A stretch of 7,027 bases of DNA from Candidatus Dormiibacterota bacterium (GTDB taxonomy: Bacteria; Chloroflexota; Dormibacteria; Dormibacterales; Dormibacteraceae). The translations under genes were made by a program, and so were the position numbers. The stretch lies in NCBI GenBank assembly GCA_955652585.1, contig CATPBF010000117.1:1-7027 (forward strand), read 5' to 3'. The notes beneath the pieces were generated by a model. It did not search any database, was not told where the DNA came from, and saw nothing but the letters and a program-made list of their open reading frames with translations. Shown piece after piece: positions 1-7,027 of this stretch; position 1 is the stretch's first letter; every line of letters begins with the position of its first letter.

Positions 1-2011
<2,011 letters not shown>

Positions 2012-2030
<19 letters not shown>

Positions 2031-3229
2031 CCCGCGTCGTCTTCGACCTCGACCCTGGTGTCGACCCCTTCGTCATCGAAACGTTCCGCTGGAGCGTCGG
2101 GCCTGGCGTCGGTCCCGTCACGCGGCGGCCGCCCGAACTTCACCGTGGGTGGAATCGCCAGCATGCGTCCGTCATCCGATCGGACCAGCTGCCACTTGCC
2201 TTCGTGGACCATCCAGTGATGCCGGTGGCAGAGCAAGATCAAGTTGTCGAGATCGGTCGTGCCTCCGTGGACCCAGTGCACGACGTGATGCGCGGCGGTC
2301 CACGAAGCCGGCCGGTCGCAGCCCGGCCATCGGCACGATCCATCGCGGGCGTTGAGGGCGCGACGAGCCGGTCCTGACACCACCCGCTTTGCACGTCCGA
2401 CATCAATCACGCTCGACTCCGAGTCGAGCAGGACGCGCGTCACATTGCAGTCGCACGCCAAACGCTCGACGATCTTGGCCGAGATCGGCAGCGAGAACTC
2501 CATGTCCGCCGCCGCCGCGCCGGCCAGCCCGAGCAGCGTCTCGACTGAGGTCGTGACCTGGAGGCTGGCTCGCTGCGGTCCGCCTGACGCCAGCTCGACC
2601 AGCGCGTCCGCAAGCCGTTGCTCGCGTTGACGGCGGTCGTGGTCGCCTGACCGGCGGGCGAGCGGCTCGAGCGCCGCGCGCAGCGCGGCGCCGCCGAACG
2701 CGTCGAGGACACCGCTCAACACCATCGAGCCGTCGATCCACGTGCTGAGTGACAGTCGCCGCTCGTGGACCTGGTCAGCCTCTTCGGCCGCATATTCGTC
2801 GGGGTCCGCAGCATGCCTGGCGTGCCGGCAGAAGAAGTGAAACTTGCCGGGCGAGTTCTCGCGCGCGAACTCGATCAGCGGCCTTTCATCAAAACGGTCC
2901 TTGAGCGCCTCGGCCGTCCTGGCCATCACAGTCACGTGCGCGAGGCCGATTTCTCCTCCAGCCAGCGCCTCGACGCTTCTCGGCATCCGGTTCATGGTCT
3001 TTCCAACCGCGACCCGGTCGGCCGCGGCGCCGCTCGTCATATGGCAGTTGAAGCGGATCCAGTCGATGGCAGTGACAAAGCCCAGCTCGTCGTATTCGTC
3101 CGTGGCCGCAAAGCGGGCCGCATCCTCAGAGAAGGAGAGCTCCATCAGGTCGATGGCTTTGCGCTTGCGGATCATCCGCTCCCGCAGCTCCTCTCCCGAG
3201 ACTTCCGCCCCGACGGCAGCCTGGTCCAT
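2012..3229 (-). CDS. DUF222 / 13E12-type HNH endonuclease-domain protein, probably SOS-regulated
   Basis: This is a 405-residue protein. Residues about 20-255 are helical and DUF222-like (YDELGFVTAIDWIRFNCHM; GGEIGLAHVTVMA; GSMVLSGVLDAFGGAALRAAL). An HNH domain follows at about 285-345: zinc-type C299 and C304 (CRWPGCD), the histidine pair H314/H315 (AAHHVVHW), N329 in TDLDNLILLC, then C334 and H337/H338. The last 40 residues are acidic and low-complexity, probably disordered. HNH domains cut or nick DNA; members of this family occur in many copies in actinobacteria and their physiological role is unsettled, so substrate and function here are unknown. The ATG at 3229 has no Shine-Dalgarno but sits 6 nt from a candidate -10 (TAACCT), which fits a leaderless mRNA. 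An alternative ATG at 3173-3175 (residue 19) follows purine-rich GGGAGAGGAG. A LexA-like operator lies just upstream. The dehydrogenase gene ends 85 nt before this start, so read-through is also possible. Confidence 0.92.
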
Positions 3230-3235
3230 GAGACG

Positions 3236-3264
3236 AGGTTACGAACATTCGTTCGACTTGTGCA
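3236..3264 (-). promoter_or_regulatory. Candidate HNH promoter with the LexA box in its spacer
   Basis: On the minus strand, TGCACA (3264-3259, 4 of 6 matches to TTGACA) is followed after exactly 17 nt by TAACCT (3241-3236, fitting TANNNT). The ATG starts 6 nt further on, so the transcript would begin at or very near the start codon. The LexA palindrome fills most of the 17-nt spacer, where bound repressor would block RNA polymerase. The -35 match is weak and the hexamers could be chance. Confidence 0.45.
3241..3256 (-). promoter_or_regulatory. LexA (SOS) operator upstream of the HNH gene
   Basis: The minus strand reads TCGAACGAATGTTCGT: a perfect 5+5 palindrome (CGAAC / GTTCG) around four bases, with an outer T on one side only. 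This fits the Gram-positive Cheo box (GAAC-N4-GTTC, broader CGAACRNRYGTTYG) at its arms and 11 of 12 fixed positions of the mycobacterial TCGAAC-N4-GTTCGA box. It lies 12-27 nt upstream of the HNH ATG, next to a candidate -10. 13E12-family genes are known members of the mycobacterial LexA regulon, so site and gene support each other. LexA binding is inferred; lexA itself is not in the window. Confidence 0.8.
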
Positions 3265-3314
3265 CCCAGCCTGTTAAGACGGAAACCAGGTCACCGCCGA
3301 GGATCTCTCCGGGG

Positions 3315-4808
3315 TTAGCTGAGGTCCATCATCACGCTCTTGACCTCGGTATACAGGTCAAGAGCATTCGGGCCGAGCTCGCGCGCCCACCCGCTCTGTT
3401 TGTAGCCGCCCCACGGCGCGGCCGGATCAGTTGGGCCATAGCAGTTAACCCACACAACGCCCGCCTTCAGCGCGTGCGCGACGCGATGAGCGCGCTTCAC
3501 GTCATTCGTCCACACGCCCGCCGCCAGCCCGTAAACGCTGTCATTGGCCTTGGCGATGAGGTCGTCCTCGTCGTCGAACGGGATGGCGGCGAGCACTGGA
3601 CCGAAGATCTCCTCGCGCGCGATCTTCATCGCCCCGTCGACCTGGGCGAAAACAGTCGGCTGGACGAAGTAACCGCGCGCGAGCGCCCCGCCTACGCGCT
3701 CTCCGCCCGCGGTCAGCGTCGCGCCTTCCTTCTTCCCGGAGTCGATGTAGCCGAGCACGCGCTTCATCTGCTCCTCGGAGACCAATGGCCCCATCTGCGT
3801 CATCGGATCGATGCCCGGTCCCAACACCAACTCATTCGCAGTCGAAGCAAGACTGCCGAGCATCTGGTCGTACACCTTCTCTTGTACGTAGAGGCGCGAC
3901 CCAGCAGTGCAGACCTCACCTTGGTTGAAGAAGATGCCGAGATGAGCGCTGGAGGCGGCGCGGTCCAGGTCTGCGTCGCTGAAAACGATGTTGGGCGACT
4001 TGCCGCCAAGCTCTAACGAGACCCGCTTCAAGTTGCCAACCGAGGCTTTGACAATCAACTTGCCCACCTCGGTCGAGCCGGTGAATGCGATCTTGTCGAC
4101 GTCCGCATGCTCGGCCAGCGCAGCACCCGCCGTCTCGCCGAAACCGGTGATCACATTGAACACACCCGGTGGGACCTCCGCTTGCTGGAGGACCTCGGCC
4201 AGGAGCAGCGCTGACAGCGGCGTCTGCTCTGCGGGCTTCAGGATGACCGAGTTGCCGCAGGCCAGCGCCGGCGCAACCTTCCAGGCCGCCATCATGAGCG
4301 GGAAGTTCCAGGGGATGATCTGCGCGACCACGCCAACCGGCTCGCGCAACGTGTAGTTCAGATAGCGGCCGGGGAACGAGATCGGAGTGGTGACGCCCCC
4401 TAGCTTTGTGACCCAGCCGGCGTAATAGCGAAACGTGGCGGCCGAAACGGGAACGTCGAAAAAGAACATCTCGTTGATGGGCTTGCCGTTGTCGAGGCTG
4501 TCGAGCTCGGCGAACTCCGCAGCCCGTTCCTCGATGATGTCCCCGACCTTCCAAAGGATGCGAGCCCGCTCCGCTGGGGGCAGGTCCCGCCAGGATCCTG
4601 ACTCGAAGCTGGCCCGGGCAGCTTTGACGGCGCGGTCGACGTCCTCACGGTCGCCCTCGGCCACGTGCGCCAAGACCTCGCCGTTGGAAGGATCGAGGGT
4701 GGCGAAGGTCTTGCCGGAGGCTGCCTCGACCCAGCGACCGCCGATGAAGAGCTTTTTGGGGCTGCTCCTCAGGAATGGGGCGACGGCGAGACTCTCTGCG
4801 ACCGCCAT
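3315..4808 (-). CDS. NAD(P)-dependent aldehyde dehydrogenase (ALDH superfamily)
   Basis: This 497-residue cytoplasmic enzyme would oxidise an aldehyde to its carboxylic acid with NAD(P)+. The length is normal for the family. The ALDH1/2-like core starts at KKLFIGGRWVEA (about 19). It carries the oxyanion-hole Asn N168 (PWNFPL), the cofactor-binding K191 (ILKPAEQTP), the Rossmann turn FTGSTEVGK (242-250), the general base E266 (LELGGKSP), the nucleophile C300 (NQGEVCTAGSR) and the cofactor-ribose Glu of EEIFGPV (399-405). The C-terminal oligomerisation arm PWGGYKQSGWARELG is intact. The usual NQGQxC motif reads NQGEVC here. The closest look is to phenylacetaldehyde, betaine-aldehyde or general aliphatic ALDHs, but substrate cannot be decided from sequence. 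The start ATG (4806-4808) has a weak AGGA (4819-4816) 7 nt upstream. The cupin gene ends 24 nt upstream on the same strand, which suggests co-transcription. Confidence 0.95.
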   Translation of the reverse strand: MAVAESLAVAPFLRSSPKKLFIGGRWVEAASGKTFATLDPSNGEVLAHVAEGDREDVDRAVKAARASFESGSWRDLPPAERARILWKVGDIIEERAAEFAELDSLDNGKPINEMFFFDVPVSAATFRYYAGWVTKLGGVTTPISFPGRYLNYTLREPVGVVAQIIPWNFPLMMAAWKVAPALACGNSVILKPAEQTPLSALLLAEVLQQAEVPPGVFNVITGFGETAGAALAEHADVDKIAFTGSTEVGKLIVKASVGNLKRVSLELGGKSPNIVFSDADLDRAASSAHLGIFFNQGEVCTAGSRLYVQEKVYDQMLGSLASTANELVLGPGIDPMTQMGPLVSEEQMKRVLGYIDSGKKEGATLTAGGERVGGALARGYFVQPTVFAQVDGAMKIAREEIFGPVLAAIPFDDEDDLIAKANDSVYGLAAGVWTNDVKRAHRVAHALKAGVVWVNCYGPTDPAAPWGGYKQSGWARELGPNALDLYTEVKSVMMDLS

Positions 4809-4832
4809 GCCAGCATCCTACGCCGCTACGGA

Positions 4833-5237
4833 CTAGAGCTCCTCCAGGTTCTCAACGATCGCCTCTTGAGTGGTGCGGGCGATCACGACCACCGCCTCCT
4901 CATCGGAGTGGGCGTTGGACTCGATGTGATGGACGAACGGAGGAATGTAGATATAGTCGCCGGGCTTCGTCCGCAGTCGCACCTCGTGCCCGTCCTCCGA
5001 ATAGATGAACTCGGGGCTGCCCGCGACGATGTAGATGCCCGTCTCGCTCTTGCCGTGGTGATGCGGTCCGGAAGCCACACCCGGCGCAACGCGCGTTTCC
5101 CCCATCCAGATCGCGCGGCTGCCCACAGTGTCACCGGACAGCGCCGCCGTCCGGGACATCCCTGGAGTCTGCGCCGTAGCAGGCGTGCACGCCTCCGCGG
5201 GCACGTGATGGAGCTTGCCGGCCGTGCCTCTCGTCAT
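4833..5237 (-). CDS. Small single-domain cupin protein
   Basis: This 134-residue protein is a single beta-barrel cupin. Motif 1 is GPHHHGKSETGIYIVAG (about residues 52-68), giving two histidine ligands and the glutamate. Motif 2 is KPGDYIYIPPFVHHIESN, with the final histidine ligand and conserved Gly and Pro. All four usual metal ligands are present, so it should bind a divalent metal (Mn, Fe, Ni or Zn). There is no signal peptide or membrane segment. Possible roles are a dioxygenase, an isomerase, or a small-molecule-binding protein; I cannot choose. The frame stays open up to an ATG at 5555, but the extra 106 codons lie antisense to malQ and look non-biological, so the ATG at 5235-5237 is preferred. 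M27 (5157-5159) is a later alternative. There is no Shine-Dalgarno, but TACCAT lies 8 nt upstream. It is followed 24 nt later by the aldehyde dehydrogenase gene, a probable two-gene operon. Confidence 0.87.
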   Translation of the reverse strand: MTRGTAGKLHHVPAEACTPATAQTPGMSRTAALSGDTVGSRAIWMGETRVAPGVASGPHHHGKSETGIYIVAGSPEFIYSEDGHEVRLRTKPGDYIYIPPFVHHIESNAHSDEEAVVVIARTTQEAIVENLEEL

Positions 5238-5245
5238 CCGGGCGA

Positions 5246-5255
5246 ATGGTAGCTT
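5246..5255. promoter_or_regulatory. Overlapping divergent -10-like elements between the cupin gene and malQ
   Basis: The two divergent genes are separated by only 27 nt (5238-5264). Plus-strand TAGCTT (5250-5255) lies 9 nt before the malQ ATG, and minus-strand TACCAT (5251-5246) lies 8 nt before the cupin ATG. Both fit TANNNT, they share bases 5250-5251, and neither gene has a Shine-Dalgarno. This fits two leaderless transcripts fired from one shared spot. TANNNT is a loose motif and no -35 was assigned. Confidence 0.35.
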
Positions 5256-5264
5256 GGCCGGTAC

Positions 5265-6935
5265 ATGCTTGACCGTGCAGGGCGTTGGGGGATCCTGCCC
5301 TCCTATCACGGCTGGCAGGGTGATCTGGTCGAGACGCGTGGCGCGACCATCGACGCCCTCCTCGCCGCCATGGGCGCCTCGCAAGATAGGCCGCCGCGCG
5401 TCCGACGCCTCAAGCTCCAGGACGAGCCTTGCGCCCCCGCGCCGGACCGCACCTGGGGCTGGGCGATCCAGCTCTATGCACTTCGGTCGCAAGCAAGTTG
5501 GGGCATCGGAGACCTGGCCGATCTCCGGCGCTTCGGACGCTGGTCTCGCCGGCACGGTGCCTCAGTGATCCTCCTCAACCCGCTGGGAGCGCAAACGCCA
5601 ACCGTTCCCTATGAGCCCTCGCCGTACTACGCGTCGTCACGACGCTTTCGAAACACCCTCTACCTGCGCATCGAGGAGGTCGAGGGTGCAGAGCGATGCG
5701 CGGCGGAGCTCGAGCCGCTACATAAGGCGGCGGCAGAGCTGAATCAACAACGCCTGATCGACTACGACCAGGTCTTTCAGCTCAAGTCGAAGGCACTGGA
5801 TTGCATCTTCCAGGCCGCCCCCAAGCCGCAGGGTCTCGACGCATGGGTCCGCCGGCAGGGCCGAGCCCTGCATGACTTCGCCACCTTCAACGCACTGGCC
5901 GAGGTGCATGGACCCGCGTGGCGAAGCTGGCCCGCCTACCTTCGCCATCCGCGCAATGACGGGATCGAGCCCAGCCGCCGAAGGCTCGCCGACCGCATCG
6001 CTTTTCACGAATGGCAGCAGTTCCACATTGATCGCCAGCTCGCCCGGGCTGGGCGCGAGATCGGGCTCATCACCGACGTACCGGTCGGCTTCGCCGCGGA
6101 CGGGTTTGACGCCTGGCGATGGCAGGATCTGCTGGCGCCGGAAATGCGCGTGGGCGCGCCACCGGATGAGTTTTTTCGCGACGGCCAGGACTGGGGGCTG
6201 CCTGCATTCAACCCGTGGCTGCTGAGTGGCGCGCACTGGGAGCCGTTCGTGGACGCGATCCGCGGCGCCGCCGCCCACGCCGCGGGCGTGCGGCTGGACC
6301 ACGTCATGGGACTGTTCCGGCTGTTCTGGATCCCCACCGGCATGGTCGCGGCCGAGGGAGCCTACGTGCGCTATCCCGCAGCGCCGTTGCTGTCGCTGCT
6401 CGCCAACGAGAGCCGACGCGCCCGCGCATTCGTGGTCGGAGAAGACCTCGGCTTGGTGCCGCCGAGGGTGCGCGAGCACCTGCGCCGGCGAGGATCGCTG
6501 TCCTATCGCTTGCTGTGGTTCGAAGGTTCGGATCCTGCGCGCTGGCCGCGCGACGCGATTGCCGCCGTCGGGACTCATGACCTGCCCACGGTGGCCGGCA
6601 TCTGGACGCTCCGCGAGCCCGAACACCGGCTCCACCACCTGCGCGACAAGCTGGTGAGCATCACGCACCTTCCCGATACCAGCCCGACGGTTGACGTGGC
6701 GGTGGCGGCCTACACGGAGCTTGCACGCGGGCGCCCGCGAATCGTTCTCGCTTCGCTCGAGGACGCCCTCGGTGTCATCGAACGGCCCAACGTCCCGGGC
6801 ACGACGACCGAGTTTCCGAACTGGCGGCTCGCGCTGCCGAGCCCTCTCGAGGACATCGAGAATGCAGACGGTGTGAACCGAATTGCCGGTGTGATGAAGG
6901 CCACTGGCCGGTCGGATAACCTCTCGCAGGCATGA
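5265..6935 (+). CDS. malQ: 4-alpha-glucanotransferase (amylomaltase, GH77)
   Basis: MalQ cleaves an alpha-1,4 bond in maltooligosaccharides and transfers the released chain to another glucan or glucose; it is a cytoplasmic enzyme of maltodextrin and glycogen metabolism. The 556 residues start with a short helical segment (GRWGILPSYHGWQG to ALLAAMG, 6-37), then a linker of about 25 residues. The GH77 barrel begins at WGWAIQLYALRS (65) and WGIGDLADLRRF (79-90). The catalytic residues are visible: nucleophile D345 (VRLDHVMGLFR), acid/base E393 (VGEDLGLVPP), and transition-state stabiliser D439 (GTHDLPTVAG). The substrate-loop YEPSPYYASSRRF (116-128) and the C-terminal NVPGTTTEFPNWR are conserved. 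Length lies between the compact thermophile enzymes (about 500) and E. coli-type MalQ (about 690): the N-terminal helix is kept but the following sandwich domain is missing. The ATG at 5265 is the first possible start, since TAG at 5250-5252 is in frame. The stop overlaps the next gene as ATGA. Confidence 0.95.
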   Translation: MLDRAGRWGILPSYHGWQGDLVETRGATIDALLAAMGASQDRPPRVRRLKLQDEPCAPAPDRTWGWAIQLYALRSQASWGIGDLADLRRFGRWSRRHGASVILLNPLGAQTPTVPYEPSPYYASSRRFRNTLYLRIEEVEGAERCAAELEPLHKAAAELNQQRLIDYDQVFQLKSKALDCIFQAAPKPQGLDAWVRRQGRALHDFATFNALAEVHGPAWRSWPAYLRHPRNDGIEPSRRRLADRIAFHEWQQFHIDRQLARAGREIGLITDVPVGFAADGFDAWRWQDLLAPEMRVGAPPDEFFRDGQDWGLPAFNPWLLSGAHWEPFVDAIRGAAAHAAGVRLDHVMGLFRLFWIPTGMVAAEGAYVRYPAAPLLSLLANESRRARAFVVGEDLGLVPPRVREHLRRRGSLSYRLLWFEGSDPARWPRDAIAAVGTHDLPTVAGIWTLREPEHRLHHLRDKLVSITHLPDTSPTVDVAVAAYTELARGRPRIVLASLEDALGVIERPNVPGTTTEFPNWRLALPSPLEDIENADGVNRIAGVMKATGRSDNLSQA

Positions 6936-7027
6936 GCGCCCGTTTTGTCGCCACCGTCGGCAATGGCCGGCTCCTCGCGAGGATCGGCGCCGATGGCAGC
7001 CTGATCGGCCTCTGCGCTCCTCACCTC
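6932..7027 (+). CDS. N-terminus of a GH15-like glycoside hydrolase (glucoamylase/trehalase type), cut by window end
   Basis: An ATG at 6932-6934 overlaps the malQ stop (ATGA) and opens a frame of 32 codons that runs off the window end without a stop. It reads MSARFVATVGNGRLL, then IGADGSLIGLCAPHL. A start of the form (I/V/L)GNGRxLxxIxxDGxLxxLxxPxx is typical of bacterial GH15 enzymes (glucoamylase, dextranase and trehalase relatives), in which this strand pair opens the N-terminal beta-sandwich. If correct, the enzyme would release glucose from maltooligosaccharides, or split trehalose, next to MalQ. The ATGA overlap implies translational coupling to malQ. Only 32 residues are visible and no catalytic residue is included, so the family call is tentative, while the presence of a coding region is well supported. 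Confidence 0.6.
   Translation, partial: MSARFVATVGNGRLLARIGADGSLIGLCAPHL

Noticed and set aside
3257..3314. Possible terminator between the ALDH and HNH genes (CCGGAGAGATCCTCGG on the minus strand)
   Set aside because: The arms pair for only three or four bases with a mismatch and no U-tract follows, so it is not a convincing terminator.
2844..4016. 390-codon plus-strand open frame across the HNH/ALDH junction
   Set aside because: It spans two well-supported minus-strand genes and their intergenic region, with Ser/Arg-rich low-information sequence. It is a shadow frame.
4665..5252. 195-codon plus-strand open frame
   Set aside because: It is antisense to the ALDH start and the whole cupin gene, with no domain pattern.
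5238..5555. 106-codon N-terminal extension of the cupin frame, up to an ATG at 5555
   Set aside because: It lies wholly antisense to the conserved malQ start, has proline/arginine-rich composition with no domain pattern, and the cupin protein is complete from 5237. High-GC shadow reading frames stay open by chance.
5718..6668. 316-codon minus-strand open frame
   Set aside because: It is antisense to the GH77 catalytic barrel of malQ and has no domain pattern of its own.

Overview
The window is a GC-rich (roughly two-thirds G+C by eye), densely packed piece of bacterial chromosome holding the 3' part of one gene, four complete genes and the first 32 codons of a sixth. Three things suggest a high-GC terrestrial bacterium, most likely Actinomycetota or a Chloroflexota-type soil lineage: a DUF222/13E12-type HNH protein, a Gram-positive/actinobacterial-style LexA box (CGAAC-N4-GTTCG), and start codons with no Shine-Dalgarno sequence but a TANNNT hexamer 6-9 nt upstream. 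Phylum is inferred from these traits only; no 16S or other marker gene is present.

Layout: (1) 1-2030, plus strand: the C-terminal part of cobalamin-dependent methionine synthase MetH, cut by the window start in the folate barrel. (2) 2012-3229, minus: a DUF222/HNH nuclease-like protein that converges on metH and overlaps its last 19 bases. Its promoter region carries a near-perfect LexA (SOS) operator at 3241-3256. (3) 3315-4808, minus: an NAD(P)-dependent aldehyde dehydrogenase. (4) 4833-5237, minus: a small single-domain cupin 24 nt upstream of the dehydrogenase, probably in the same operon. (5) 5265-6935, plus: 4-alpha-glucanotransferase MalQ (GH77), divergent from the cupin across only 27 nt. 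(6) 6932-7027, plus, cut by the window end: a protein whose start resembles GH15 glucoamylase/trehalase-type enzymes, overlapping malQ as ATGA.

Functionally, malQ and the GH15-like gene form a likely maltooligosaccharide/alpha-glucan utilisation unit. The cupin and dehydrogenase form a second small unit of unknown substrate. The HNH gene is probably a separate, DNA-damage-inducible transcription unit. metH is ordinary one-carbon metabolism. I do not see a novel multi-gene defence or mobile system. The most interesting signals are the SOS operator built into the HNH promoter and the 27-nt divergent start region at 5238-5264, where two candidate -10 elements overlap.
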